In this document: positions 54,868 through 63,861 of the stretch, piece after piece
Layout of the letters: each line of letters starts with the position of its first letter
Position numbering within the stretch: the stretch's first letter is position 1
Origin: an uncultured Bacteroidales bacterium
GTDB lineage: Bacteria > Bacteroidota > Bacteroidia > Bacteroidales > Bacteroidaceae
Direction: 5' to 3'
DNA: 64,000 bases
Assembly: GCA_902779165.1 (NCBI GenBank)
Contig: CACZAN010000012.1
Span: forward strand, 40,814 to 104,813
Translations under genes and position numbers: made by a program
Notes under the pieces: model-generated
Databases searched by the model: none
What the model was told of the DNA's origin: nothing
The model's input: the letters and a program-made list of their open reading frames with translations, nothing else

Positions 54868-55689
54868 TTAATTGACAATGATATCTTCGACATCTGTCAC
54901 CCGATCCATCCATCCGTTCATAATGACGGCGGGGGAGTGGGTGGTGATGATGACCTGAGCGTTGGGGTTCAGGTCCGTGACCAGGTCCAGCAGTCGTTGT
55001 TGCCATTCGATATGCAGGCTGATTTCCGGCTCATCCATTAGTAGAACATAAGGTTGCCTGTTCTCTACGAGTACCGTGAGGAGGATGATGAGCATCTGTT
55101 TCTCGCCGCTGGAGAGCAGGTAGGGACTTAGTCGCTCGCCCAGGTGGTGGAAGAAGAGTTCGTTGGCCGATCGGTCTATAGCTTTTCCTGTGGACTGGAA
55201 CAATTCGTCGACGAGGTCCCAGAAATGCGCCTTCTCCTGTGCGATAGCGGAGGCTTTCTGCTGCGCCTCGGGGTCGCCTTGGGTGAACAAGTTAACGATG
55301 CGGCTCGACTGGTTGACCTGATAGTCCAGGAATCGGCGCTGCAACTGGTAGAGTTCCCAGTCCAGTTCCGTGGAGAGGCGGGCGTCGGCCACTTTGCCCA
55401 CGATATCCGCACTGATGAGCGGACGGTCGGTACTGTGGATGACATCATATCGAATGATGTCGGCTTCCTCGGGCTCGAAGGTGATTTTTACGCCTCCCGT
55501 CGTGCGATTGCGTTCCGGATCCTCACGAATCTGAAGCAGCCGCCGAATAGTTCTTCGTAGAATGGTACTCTTTCCTACGCCGTTGATTCCACTGAGAACG
55601 TTGACTCCCGGCTGGAGGTCCCAGACAATGTGTCGTGTGCCTCGCCAGAGGGATTCTATTTCAATGCGTTTGATATAAAGTCCGTACAT
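54868..55689 (-). CDS. ABC-type AAA ATPase, AriA/OLD-like
   Basis: 273 residues from the ATG at 55689; the longer frame upstream is blocked by the -7 element at 55719. Walker A SGINGVGKS ends at S41, the ABC signature LSSGE is at 192-196, Walker B LLMDE at 216-220 and the switch histidine is H251 in TTHSPAVI. This is the AAA_15/AAA_21 type found in OLD nucleases, Gabija-like and PARIS systems. It is shorter than E. coli AriA (more than 400 residues) and so lacks most of the inserted coiled coil. It is coupled to the DUF4435 gene downstream. Confidence 0.85.
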   Translation of the reverse strand: MYGLYIKRIEIESLWRGTRHIVWDLQPGVNVLSGINGVGKSTILRRTIRRLLQIREDPERNRTTGGVKITFEPEEADIIRYDVIHSTDRPLISADIVGKVADARLSTELDWELYQLQRRFLDYQVNQSSRIVNLFTQGDPEAQQKASAIAQEKAHFWDLVDELFQSTGKAIDRSANELFFHHLGERLSPYLLSSGEKQMLIILLTVLVENRQPYVLLMDEPEISLHIEWQQRLLDLVTDLNPNAQVIITTHSPAVIMNGWMDRVTDVEDIIVN

Positions 55690-55718
55690 AAAAGATACAT
55701 TTTTGGTCTTTTCAGGGG

Positions 55719-55726
55719 CAAAGATA
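55719..55726 (-). promoter_or_regulatory. -7 element (TATCTTTG) of the AAA-DUF4435 pair
   Basis: Located 29 bases before the ATG at 55689 and divergent from the amidase promoter. Confidence 0.6.
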
Positions 55727-55790
55727 GCACAAATTGCGCCCCCTCCCAAAAAAAGAGGCCGCTTTTTTTGTCCTTGCGGCAGTTTTGACG

Positions 55791-55798
55791 TATATTTG
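55791..55798 (+). promoter_or_regulatory. -7 element (TATATTTG) of the amidase-MCE operon
   Basis: A TTTTTTTG run at 55763-55770 is placed as a -33 element; the ATG follows 11 bases after the box. Confidence 0.6.
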
Positions 55799-55809
55799 CA
55801 CCCAAATTT

Positions 55810-56616
55810 ATGAAAGTACGTTTCCACAGCTCACTTTTTAGGGCCGCGTTGTTAACGCTGGCGCTCATTTTTGCACCCATTTTCGTTTATCCCATTTCTG
55901 CGGCATCGAAGCCTGCCGGACAACCGGCCTTCACCTTGGTGCTCGATGCGGGTCATGGAGGCAAGGATCCTGGTGCACTGGGCAAGAAAGGGAAGGAAAA
56001 ACAGATAAATTTGGCAGTCACCCTTGCCGTAGGAAAGCTCGTGGAGGAGAACCTGAAGGACGTGAAAGTCGTCTACACCCGCAAAACAGATATCTTCGTA
56101 GAGCTCGATGAGCGTGCCCGAATAGCCAACAAGGCCAAAGCCGACCTCTTCGTAAGTATTCACACCAATGCCCTTCCGGGCAAGTCTCAGGGGCGCGGCT
56201 CCGAGACGTACACATTAGGAATGCACCGCGCCGCAGATAATCTGGCCGTCGCTAAGCGCGAGAACTCGGTGATCATTTTGGAGAACGACTATGAGAACCG
56301 CTACGAAGGCTTCGACCCAAAGAGCTCAGAGTCGTATATCATCTTCGAACTCATGCAGGACCAGAATATGGAGAACAGTGTGCGATTGGCCACTCTCGTT
56401 CAGAAAGAGTTCCGTTCTGCCGGCCGTCCGGACAAGGGAGTGCATCAGGCGGGTTTCCTGGTGCTGCGCGCCACGTCGATGCCTTCGTGTCTGATAGAAT
56501 TAGGTTACATCACCACGGCCTCCGAGGAGACGTATCTCACCAGCGACCGCGGCGTGCGTGAACTTTCCCGGAGTATTTATCAAGCAATCAAGAAGTATAT
56601 CGAAACACAGAAATAG
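55810..56616 (+). CDS. N-acetylmuramoyl-L-alanine amidase (Amidase_3, AmiC-like)
   Basis: 268 residues with an N-terminal signal (RAALLTLALIFAPIFVYPIS). The zinc ligands are H49 in DAGHGG, E63 in KEKQINLAV and H118 in SIHTNA; the catalytic glutamate is E230 in CLIELGYI. It removes stem peptides from peptidoglycan in the periplasm. The domain has an inserted helical segment (IILENDYENRYEGFDPKSSE) typical of regulated AmiB/C-type enzymes. Two bases separate it from the MCE gene, a pairing common in Bacteroidetes. Confidence 0.95.
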   Translation: MKVRFHSSLFRAALLTLALIFAPIFVYPISAASKPAGQPAFTLVLDAGHGGKDPGALGKKGKEKQINLAVTLAVGKLVEENLKDVKVVYTRKTDIFVELDERARIANKAKADLFVSIHTNALPGKSQGRGSETYTLGMHRAADNLAVAKRENSVIILENDYENRYEGFDPKSSESYIIFELMQDQNMENSVRLATLVQKEFRSAGRPDKGVHQAGFLVLRATSMPSCLIELGYITTASEETYLTSDRGVRELSRSIYQAIKKYIETQK

Positions 56617-56618
56617 CT

Positions 56619-57524
56619 ATGAGTATTTCACGTGAAGTAAAAATCGGACTTACGGGCATCATCGCCTTGGTAGTCCTTTTCCTTATTATCAATTTCCTGC
56701 AGGGCTCCAGCCTCTTTTCCACGCAGGACACTTATTACATCAATTTCCGCAACGCCAAAGCGTTGGCCAAGTCCAGCCCAGTCTACGCTGACGGCTATAA
56801 TGTGGGCATCGTATCCAACATTCATTATGACTATGATCACCCGGGCAGCGGTGTCATCGTGGAGATCTCGGTGGAACATGGCATGAGGGTGCCCGCAGGC
56901 ACTGTCGCCGTCCTCGATGAAGCCATGCTCGGCGGTTGCACCCTGAACCTGTTGATGGGCAATAGCCCCGTCGAGCGTTTTGCTCCTGGCGACACGTTGC
57001 CTTCCGAGGCAAACAACGGACTGATGGCGCGAGCTGCAGAACTACTGCCCAAACTGGAACAGACAATGGCTAAGGTGGATACGTTGCTCACCACGTTGAA
57101 TACGGTGGCCGGCGACCCCAATATCCGTGCTATACTCTCGAATACGAACGAACTCACGGCCAACCTCGGCCAGACGTCGCGCAGCCTCAATCAGTTGCTT
57201 GAAAAGGACGTGCCGGCAATGACGCAGACCTTCAACCAGGCAGGGCAGAATGTGGTGGCGCTCACCGACAGCCTTCGTCAACTGGATCTCGCAGCCACGC
57301 TGTCAAAGGTGAACGGAGTCGTGTCGAATGTCGATCAGATGACCGCCCGCCTGAACTCCAAAGATAATAATGTGGGCCTGCTCCTGAACGACACCACTCT
57401 TTACGGAAATCTGACCCGTACCACCCTCGATGCAGCCCGTCTGTTGGAGGATCTGAAGGCCCATCCGAAGCGTTATGTCCACTTCTCGGTCTTTGGTAGA
57501 AAAGAAAAATCAGAAAATCAATAA
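56619..57524 (+). CDS. MlaD/MCE-family protein
   Basis: 301 residues. One N-terminal transmembrane helix (IGLTGIIALVVLFLIINFLQ) is followed by the MCE domain (about 38-120, YYINFRNAKALAKSSPVYADG) and a long helical tail (about 130-280) typical of MCE hexamers. Such proteins shuttle phospholipids between the membranes as part of Mla-type ABC systems. The ATPase and permease partners are not in this window. It is translated two bases after the amidase stop. Confidence 0.92.
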   Translation: MSISREVKIGLTGIIALVVLFLIINFLQGSSLFSTQDTYYINFRNAKALAKSSPVYADGYNVGIVSNIHYDYDHPGSGVIVEISVEHGMRVPAGTVAVLDEAMLGGCTLNLLMGNSPVERFAPGDTLPSEANNGLMARAAELLPKLEQTMAKVDTLLTTLNTVAGDPNIRAILSNTNELTANLGQTSRSLNQLLEKDVPAMTQTFNQAGQNVVALTDSLRQLDLAATLSKVNGVVSNVDQMTARLNSKDNNVGLLLNDTTLYGNLTRTTLDAARLLEDLKAHPKRYVHFSVFGRKEKSENQ

Positions 57525-57631
57525 AACGGGGTTAAAAAGAAAATTTCCAAATAAAAGGCCTTTGAAGAAACCTTGACAGAGGCGGCGCATAAATTATTTA
57601 ATCAGTGCTCTTTAGAAGTCTGAAATAAAGG

Positions 57632-57671
57632 TTGGACTAAATTCTTCATGAATAGTCCAATCTTTTGTTTT
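57632..57671 (+). terminator. terminator of the amidase-MCE operon
   Basis: TTGGACTA (57632-57639) pairs with TAGTCCAA (57653-57660), followed by TCTTTTGTTTT. The remaining 339-bp spacer before dnaA holds only the dnaA promoter. I see no cluster of DnaA boxes in it. Confidence 0.8.
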
Positions 57672-57811
57672 TCACCCTGTTATTATTTTGCAATGGGATG
57701 GAAAACAGTTTTTTTGAGATAGTCGGGCAGGGTTTTGAAAACGTGATATTTATGCTCGTTTTACAGAAATTTTTTCTTTTGGGCTTATTTGGAGGTTCAA
57801 AAAAAAAGTCG

Positions 57812-57819
57812 TACCTTTG
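57812..57819 (+). promoter_or_regulatory. -7 element (TACCTTTG) of dnaA
   Basis: Located 44 bases before the ATG at 57864. An A run (57800-57807) precedes the box. Confidence 0.65.
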
Positions 57820-57863
57820 CACCGCAATTCGGCCTAAAAGTCGATGCCTCTTAACCAAAAAGA

Positions 57864-59264
57864 ATGGAAACCCAGCAAATTATAGATTCCCGATGGAACC
57901 AATGTCTTCAGCTGATACGTAACAACGTACAGCCGCAGGCCTTCAACACTTGGTTCGCTCACATCAGCCCCGTCACTTTTGATGAGGTTGAGCGGAAACT
58001 CTATATGGGTGTTCCGACCCATTATTTCCGCGAGCATCTGGAGGCTCATTATCTGGATCTGCTGCGCCGGGTGCTCCATAGGGTCTATGGTTCAGACATC
58101 TCCTTATTTTATAACGTGCACGCGGACTCCACGAACGGCGAAGACATGGTCGTCGAAGGCACGCAGCGTTCTACGGCCGGCGACGGACAGCTTCCCACCC
58201 AGCCGGGCAACAAAGGACCTCGAGCCCTGCAGCAGCTGGACTCTCAGCTGAACCCCAACTACACGTTCGACAACTTCGTGGAGGGCTTTTCCAATAAGTT
58301 GCCGCGCACCGTGGGAGTGGCCATTGCAAATAATCCCCGTCAGGTGACTTTCAACCCGCTGTTTATCTACGGACCTTCGGGCGTTGGTAAGACTCATTTG
58401 GTGAATGCCATCGGCAATAAGCTCAGGGAGTTGCACCCTGAGAAGCGTGTGCTCTACGTCTCGGCTCACCTCTTTCAGGTGCAATATACCGACAGCGTGC
58501 GCCAGAACACGGTCAATGACTTCATCTCCTTCTATCAGAGCATAGATATCCTTATCATTGACGACGTTCAGGAGTTCACGACCAAAGCCACTCAGCAGAC
58601 CTTCTTCCACATTTTCAACCATCTGCATCAGAATGGCCGCCAGCTGATTTTCACCTCCGATCGTCCGCCAATGGCGCTGCAAGGAATGGAGGAGCGTCTG
58701 CTGACCCGGTTCAAATGGGGACTGCTGGCCGAGATTGAGCGCCCGAATGTGGAGCTGCGTCGTGATATTCTCCTCAGCAAGGTTCGCCAGAACGGACTGC
58801 GCATCTCTGATGCGGTGGTGGATTATATTGCAAACTCCGTTGACTGCAGTGTCCGCGACCTCGAAGGGGTGGTACACTCCCTGATGGCTTACTCTGTCGT
58901 CTGGAACAGCGATATCGACTTGTCTCTGGCAGAGCGCGTGATCACTCACACCATAGGTGCTTCGCAGGGAAAACGCGAGCTGACGGTCGAGCAGATTCTG
59001 AATCAGACCTGTGCCTATTTCCAGATTGACCCGACCGACGTCCTCTCGCAGAGTCGCAAGGCAAATGTCGTCGCAGCACGTCAGGTTACAATGTATCTGG
59101 TGCAGAAACACACGCACCTGAGCACCACGAAGATTGGTGCCGCCATCGGAGGGCGCAGTCATGCTACGGTGCTTCACTCCTGTCAGAATGTGGAACAGCG
59201 GCTGGATAGCGACGAAACCTTCAGCGCACAAATCAATGAACTTGAGACACAATTAGCGGATTAA
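57864..59264 (+). CDS. dnaA: chromosomal replication initiator protein DnaA
   Basis: 466 residues, usual length. Domain I (1-85) includes the QPQAFNTWF block. A polar linker of about 85-130 follows, then the AAA+ domain with Walker A GPSGVGKT (170-177), Walker B ILIIDDVQEF and the sensor TSDRPP. Domain IV ends with the DnaA signature GGRSHATVLHSCQNV and helix TKIGAAIGGRS. It opens the replication origin. Unlike in many bacteria it is not followed by dnaN, as is usual in Bacteroidetes. Its stop codon is part of the terminator stem. Confidence 0.98.
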   Translation: METQQIIDSRWNQCLQLIRNNVQPQAFNTWFAHISPVTFDEVERKLYMGVPTHYFREHLEAHYLDLLRRVLHRVYGSDISLFYNVHADSTNGEDMVVEGTQRSTAGDGQLPTQPGNKGPRALQQLDSQLNPNYTFDNFVEGFSNKLPRTVGVAIANNPRQVTFNPLFIYGPSGVGKTHLVNAIGNKLRELHPEKRVLYVSAHLFQVQYTDSVRQNTVNDFISFYQSIDILIIDDVQEFTTKATQQTFFHIFNHLHQNGRQLIFTSDRPPMALQGMEERLLTRFKWGLLAEIERPNVELRRDILLSKVRQNGLRISDAVVDYIANSVDCSVRDLEGVVHSLMAYSVVWNSDIDLSLAERVITHTIGASQGKRELTVEQILNQTCAYFQIDPTDVLSQSRKANVVAARQVTMYLVQKHTHLSTTKIGAAIGGRSHATVLHSCQNVEQRLDSDETFSAQINELETQLAD

Positions 59265-59294
59265 ACTCACAGCTTAATCCGCTTCTTTCTTTTT
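59256..59294. terminator. terminator of dnaA
   Basis: GCGGATTAA (including the dnaA stop) pairs perfectly with TTAATCCGC across a nine-base loop, followed by TTCTTTCTTTTT. Confidence 0.85.
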
Positions 59295-59313
59295 CAGGAG
59301 GATTCCGGTTTCT

Positions 59314-60054
59314 TCAATGAATGAACCCTTGTCGTTTCAGGGCCTCCGTGAAGGTGAGGCTCAGTGCTTCGTTGTCGCTTTTCGTGTAGCGGATATCCGT
59401 GAAGATTTGCGCCAAGGTTTCTTTGTTGTTGATGCGTACAAATTCCTGATTGACTTCCAGCGCTTCCTTCTCTGCATAAAATAAGTCGATGTCCTCGGGA
59501 GTGGGGTCGTGGTAGGTCTCTTGGTGCACGAAACTTGCCAGCGGCAGTCGGTCTGAGAGGGGAGGCTCTTCGGCCGGCCACCCCACGGTCAGCGTGGCCA
59601 CGGGGAATACCAGCTGCGGCAGTTGCAGGGCCTCGATAATGGCGTGTGGCTGATAAATGGTGGTGCCGAGAAAACAGATGCCCAGTCCGGCTTCTTCAGC
59701 CAGGTTGCAGAAGGTCTGTGTGTAGAGCAGCGCGTCGGTGGCTGCATTCATAAAACTGAGCACATTGTCGTAACCAGGCGTAGCCTGGCGGCACTCTGCC
59801 CACGTGCTTGTGCGACGGAAATCGGCACATATTGTCAGCACCACGGGTGCACTTTTCACCATAGGCTGATTGAAATGTGCTGGGGCGAGAGCGGCTTTTC
59901 CGGCGTCGGATCGGGTGACGACGACGCTGTAGAGCTGAAGGTTGCCCATTGTCTGAGTGCGGGCAGCTTCGCTGAGCAGTTTTTCGAGCAATTCCGGCTC
60001 AATATTTCGTCCACAATATTGTCGAATGGTTCGTCTGGTGTGAATACTTTCCAT
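59314..60054 (-). CDS. NfsA/FRP-type nitroreductase family oxidoreductase
   Basis: 246 residues from the ATG at 60054 (MESIHTRRTIRQYCGRNIEP). The start resembles FMN-binding nitroreductases (RRTIRQY), with QPMVKSAPVVLTICADF, EEAGLGICFLGTTIYQP and PVATLTVGWPAE as further family blocks. These flavoenzymes reduce nitroaromatics, quinones or flavins with NAD(P)H; the physiological substrate is unknown. It is convergent with dnaA and divergent from the small secreted protein gene. Confidence 0.9.
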   Translation of the reverse strand: MESIHTRRTIRQYCGRNIEPELLEKLLSEAARTQTMGNLQLYSVVVTRSDAGKAALAPAHFNQPMVKSAPVVLTICADFRRTSTWAECRQATPGYDNVLSFMNAATDALLYTQTFCNLAEEAGLGICFLGTTIYQPHAIIEALQLPQLVFPVATLTVGWPAEEPPLSDRLPLASFVHQETYHDPTPEDIDLFYAEKEALEVNQEFVRINNKETLAQIFTDIRYTKSDNEALSLTFTEALKRQGFIH

Positions 60055-60085
60055 AGTTTTTGATGAATCTTGTTTTTTTCGACTG

Positions 60086-60093
60086 CAAAGGTA
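60086..60093 (-). promoter_or_regulatory. -7 element (TACCTTTG) of the nitroreductase gene
   Basis: Located 31 bases before the ATG on the minus strand. Confidence 0.6.
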
Positions 60094-60135
60094 CAAAAAA
60101 AAAGCGAAATATTTGGTAACATCAGACAGAAAAGC

Positions 60136-60143
60136 TAATTTTG
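60136..60143 (+). promoter_or_regulatory. -7 element (TAATTTTG) of the small secreted protein gene
   Basis: Located 35 bases before the ATG at 60179. It may also serve nrdJ, which starts 35 bases after this gene ends. Confidence 0.55.
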
Positions 60144-60178
60144 TGCCGAAAATATTCACTTACTTATTTCTTGAGACA

Positions 60179-60661
60179 ATGAAAAAACTCTTTTTGACCT
60201 TTCTATTTGCATTCGTCGCACTGTTCCTGCCGGCACAGGATAGCGTGTCTGTCAGCCATCTTCTTTTTGAGAACATCGAGATGAAAGGCGACATCTATGA
60301 TTTTTCCAAGGTTCTGCAGAAACAAGGCTTCAAGCAGCAGCAGCGCGACCTGAACCAGCTCTTCTTCGTCTTCAAGGGCACGGTCCTCGGACACTCCGAG
60401 CAGTTCAAGGTCAACTTTTCCAAGAAAACCAAGACCGTATGGCGCATCATGGTGCAACCCCACAACGTGCCTCTCGACGAAATCGTGGATTCCCTCACCG
60501 CCCGCTACGGAGATCCTTACGAGGCACTTGCAGCTTCTTACAAATGGATGCTTCCTACAGGATTCGTACAGCTGATGGTGCCCGAAGGCTATGATCCCAC
60601 GCTGGTCTTCATCGATGGAACGGGCGCTGTTGCCTTTAAGGACGAGGACAACCGCAGCTAA
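60179..60661 (+). CDS. small secreted protein of unknown function
   Basis: 160 residues with a signal peptide (MKKLFLTFLFAFVALFLPAQ). The mature part has a repeated beta pattern (LFENIEMKGDIYDFSKVLQK, LFFVFKGTVLGHSEQFKVNF) resembling small periplasmic proteins of Bacteroidetes that I cannot name. The ATG at 60179 gives the signal peptide, while the longer frame does not. It is probably co-transcribed with nrdJ, although a link between the two functions is not apparent. Confidence 0.6.
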   Translation: MKKLFLTFLFAFVALFLPAQDSVSVSHLLFENIEMKGDIYDFSKVLQKQGFKQQQRDLNQLFFVFKGTVLGHSEQFKVNFSKKTKTVWRIMVQPHNVPLDEIVDSLTARYGDPYEALAASYKWMLPTGFVQLMVPEGYDPTLVFIDGTGAVAFKDEDNRS

Positions 60662-60696
60662 GCATTTATTTACAAATCACACATTATTAATCTTAA

Positions 60697-63282
60697 GTGG
60701 AAAAGACTTATACGTATGACGAAGCCTTTGAGGCTTCCTTAGAGTATTTTGCGGGCGACGAATTGGCTGCCCGCGTTTGGGTAAACAAGTATGCCATGAA
60801 GGACTCTTATGGCAACATCTATGAGAAGAGTCCTGCCGACATGCACTGGCGCATTGCCATGGAGGTGGCTCGCATCGAGCGGAAGTACAAGAATCCGATG
60901 TCTGCCCAGGAAATCTTCGACCTCCTCGACCACTTCCGCTACATTATTCCGGCTGGTTCGCCCATGACCGGAATCGGCAATCATTTTCAGGTGGCCTCGC
61001 TCAGCAACTGCTTTGTCATCGGACTGGATGGCGACGCCGACTCCTACGGGGCCATCATCCGCATTGATGAGGAACAGGTGCAGCTCATGAAGCGTCGCGG
61101 TGGAGTGGGGCACGACCTCTCACACCTGCGCCCCGCCGGCTCGCCCGTGAAGAATTCGGCACTCACCTCCACCGGTCTCGTGCCCTTCATGGAACGTTAC
61201 AGCAACAGCACGCGCGAGGTGGCACAGGATGGCCGCCGCGGAGCTCTGATGCTGTCGGTGTCCATCAAGCACCCCGATGCCGAGGCTTTCATCGATGCCA
61301 AGATGACCGAGGGCAAGGTGACCGGGGCCAACGTCAGTGTGAAAATCGACGATGCGTTCATGCAGGCTGCTGCCGAACATAAACCCTACGTCCAGCAGTT
61401 CCCCATCAACAGCGAGAAGCCCATCGTCAGCAAGGAAATAGACGCCAGTGCGCTCTGGAAGAAAATCGTCCACAACGCCTGGAAAAGCGCCGAGCCCGGA
61501 GTGCTGTTCTGGGACACGATTCTCCGCGAGAGCGTGCCCGACTGCTATGCCGATCTCGGATTCCGCACCGTCTCTACGAATCCTTGCGGCGAGATTCCGC
61601 TCTGCCCCTACGACAGCTGCCGACTGCTGGCGGTGAATCTCTATGAATACGTCGACAACCCCTTCACCCGCGATGCCAAGTTCAACTTCGAACTCTTCCG
61701 TGACCACGTGCGAAAGGCACAACGCATCATGGACGACATCATCGACCTCGAGCTCGAGAAAATAGAACTGATCCTTCAGAAGATAGATTCCGACCCCCAA
61801 AGCGAAGAAGTGAAGTACTCCGAGCGCAACCTCTGGAAGAAAATACTTCGCAAGAGCTCCATGGGACGACGCACCGGAGTCGGCATCACCGCCGAGGGCG
61901 ATATGTTGGCTGCACTGGGACTGCGCTATGGCACTCAGGAGGCTACCGACTTCGCCGTCGAAGTGCAGAAGACCGTATGCCTGAGTGCCTATGCCAGCAG
62001 CGTGCAGATGGCTCGCGAGCGCGGAGCATTTGAAATGTACGACGCCAAGCGCGAGGAGCAGAATCCTTTCATCCAGCGTATCAGGGAGGCCGACCCCAAG
62101 CTCTACGAAGATATGGTGAAGTACGGTCGGCGTAACGTCGCCTGCCTCACCATAGCACCCACCGGCACCACCAGCCTGATGACGCAGACCACCAGCGGTA
62201 TCGAACCCGTGTTCCTGCCCGTCTACAAGCGCCGTCGCAAGGTGAACCCCAACGACCCCGAGGCACACGTGGACTTCATCGACGAAACGGGCGACGCCTT
62301 CGAGGAATACATCGTCTACCACCACAAGTTCCTCAACTGGATGAAGGTCTGCGGACTCGATACCGAGCGCCGCTATACTCAGGAGGAAATCGATGAGCTT
62401 GTGGAACAGTCGCCCTACTACAAGGCCACTGCCAACGATGTCGACTGGCTCATGAAAGTCAGAATGCAAGGTGCCATCCAGAAGTGGGTGGACCACAGCA
62501 TTAGCGTCACTGTCAACCTGCCTAATACAGTCGACGAACAGCTCGTCAACGACCTCTATATGGAGGCTTGGCGCAGCGGATGCAAGGGCTGCACCATCTA
62601 TCGCGACGGCTCGCGCAGCGGCGTGATGATCAGTGTCAGCAAGAAGAAGGAACAGAAAACAGAAGGCGAACAAGATGCTCCCGAACTCGAGACGGGCCAC
62701 GAACATCCCGTGCCGGAATGCCGTCCGCCAGAGGTCGTCGAGAAGCGCCCCGACGTCCTCGAGTGCGATGTCGTCCGCTTCCAGAACAACAAGGAGAAGT
62801 GGGTGGCCTTCGTCGGACTGCTCAACGGATATCCCTACGAGATTTTCACCGGTCTGCAGGACGACGAAGAAGGAATCATGCTCCCAAAGAGCGTCACCAA
62901 GGGACGCATCATCAAGCAGCTAAACCCCGACGGCACCAAGCGCTATGACTTCCAGTTCGAGAACAAACGCGGCTACAAGACCACCGTCGAAGGACTCTCA
63001 GAGAAGTTCAACCCCGAGTACTGGAACTACGCCAAACTCCTCTCCAGCGTGCTCCGCTATCGAATGCCTCTTGACCACGTCGTACGCCTCGTGGGACAGC
63101 TGTCGCTCAACAGCGAGAGCATCAACACCTGGAAGAACGGCGTAGAGCGCGCACTGAAGAAATACATCTCCGACGGCACCATCGCCCGCGGACAGGTCTG
63201 CCCCAACTGCGGACAAGAGAGTCTCGTCTATCAGGAAGGCTGTCTCATCTGCACCAACTGCGGTGCCAGCCGATGTGGCTAA
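60697..63282 (+). CDS. nrdJ: adenosylcobalamin-dependent (class II) ribonucleotide reductase
   Basis: 861 residues. It reduces ribonucleotides to deoxyribonucleotides using a B12-derived radical, without oxygen. Visible are C105 in SNCFVIG, the active-site triplet N295/C297/E299 in NPCGEIPLC, and ACLTIAPTGTTSLMTQTTSG. The C-terminal zinc-ribbon-like tail CPNCGQESLVYQEGCLICTN carries the redox cysteines. The start is a GTG with no better ATG in place. A stem-loop covers its stop codon. The TonB receptor at 5.1 kb is of BtuB-like shape, but nothing links it to B12. Confidence 0.95.
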   Translation: MEKTYTYDEAFEASLEYFAGDELAARVWVNKYAMKDSYGNIYEKSPADMHWRIAMEVARIERKYKNPMSAQEIFDLLDHFRYIIPAGSPMTGIGNHFQVASLSNCFVIGLDGDADSYGAIIRIDEEQVQLMKRRGGVGHDLSHLRPAGSPVKNSALTSTGLVPFMERYSNSTREVAQDGRRGALMLSVSIKHPDAEAFIDAKMTEGKVTGANVSVKIDDAFMQAAAEHKPYVQQFPINSEKPIVSKEIDASALWKKIVHNAWKSAEPGVLFWDTILRESVPDCYADLGFRTVSTNPCGEIPLCPYDSCRLLAVNLYEYVDNPFTRDAKFNFELFRDHVRKAQRIMDDIIDLELEKIELILQKIDSDPQSEEVKYSERNLWKKILRKSSMGRRTGVGITAEGDMLAALGLRYGTQEATDFAVEVQKTVCLSAYASSVQMARERGAFEMYDAKREEQNPFIQRIREADPKLYEDMVKYGRRNVACLTIAPTGTTSLMTQTTSGIEPVFLPVYKRRRKVNPNDPEAHVDFIDETGDAFEEYIVYHHKFLNWMKVCGLDTERRYTQEEIDELVEQSPYYKATANDVDWLMKVRMQGAIQKWVDHSISVTVNLPNTVDEQLVNDLYMEAWRSGCKGCTIYRDGSRSGVMISVSKKKEQKTEGEQDAPELETGHEHPVPECRPPEVVEKRPDVLECDVVRFQNNKEKWVAFVGLLNGYPYEIFTGLQDDEEGIMLPKSVTKGRIIKQLNPDGTKRYDFQFENKRGYKTTVEGLSEKFNPEYWNYAKLLSSVLRYRMPLDHVVRLVGQLSLNSESINTWKNGVERALKKYISDGTIARGQVCPNCGQESLVYQEGCLICTNCGASRCG

Positions 63283-63325
63283 TCGCGTTATGCGGGGTGG
63301 CCGAATGCCACGCCGTAGCGATTAG
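63279..63325 (+). other. stem-loop spanning the nrdJ stop codon
   Basis: CTAATCGC (63279-63286) pairs with GCGATTAG (63318-63325), and the inner GGGGTGGC/GCCACGCC nearly pairs as well. No T tract follows, so it is not a standard terminator. The remaining gap to folB has a second short stem, CAACG/CGTTG. Confidence 0.5.
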
Positions 63326-63417
63326 AGGAAGAGTCTTCAAACCGATACTTTTCCGTCGGGGGAGCAGCGGAACGCAGTGAATGACAACGCTAACGTTGTG
63401 AAAAAGACTACAGTTCA

Positions 63418-63789
63418 ATGACCGTTCTTTCTTCAAAGATTATTCTGAAAGACATTCGAATCTTTGCCCACCACGGAGTGCTCCCCCAGGAGCGCACCGT
63501 GGGGGCATATTTCATCCTCAACCTCTCGGTTCAGACCGACTTCTCTCGCGCGCTGGTCACCGACGACCTCGATGGCACCATCTCCTATGCCGACCTCTTC
63601 GACCTCGTGAAAGGCGAGATGGCCACTCCCTCCCGCCTCCTTGAGCACGTGGCAGGCCGCATCTGCCGCGCCATCTTCCACTGCTTCCCCGCCGCCACCT
63701 CCGTCCACATCGAGCTCCTGAAGGAGAATCCCCCGATGGGTGCCGACTGTGCCGGCGCCGGTGTCTCTATCGATGCCACGAGAGAGTAG
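63418..63789 (+). CDS. folB: dihydroneopterin aldolase
   Basis: 123 residues, usual length. It makes 6-hydroxymethyl-dihydropterin and glycolaldehyde in folate synthesis. The family blocks are IRIFAHHGVLPQERTVGAYF near the N-terminus, TISYADLFDLV, RLLEHVAGRI (catalytic glutamate region) and the C-terminal lysine segment VHIELLKENPPMGADCAGAG. No other folate gene is adjacent. It is 135 bases downstream of nrdJ and ends in a strong terminator. Confidence 0.95.
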   Translation: MTVLSSKIILKDIRIFAHHGVLPQERTVGAYFILNLSVQTDFSRALVTDDLDGTISYADLFDLVKGEMATPSRLLEHVAGRICRAIFHCFPAATSVHIELLKENPPMGADCAGAGVSIDATRE

Positions 63790-63817
63790 GACGTCTACAC
63801 CTCACCCCCCAATCATA

Positions 63818-63861
63818 AAAGCTCCGCCGCGTTCCTTCAACGCAGCGGGGCTTTCGTTTTC
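63818..63861 (+). terminator. terminator of folB
   Basis: AAAGCTCCGCCGCGTT pairs with AACGCAGCGGGGCTTT (one mismatch, one G-T pair) over a five-base loop, followed by CGTTTTC and a T-rich run. The last 139 bases of the window show no gene. Confidence 0.85.

Noticed and set aside
57525-57863. Possible replication origin upstream of dnaA
   Set aside because: No cluster of TTATCCACA-type boxes and no AT-rich unwinding repeat is visible; the gap is explained by a terminator and the dnaA promoter.
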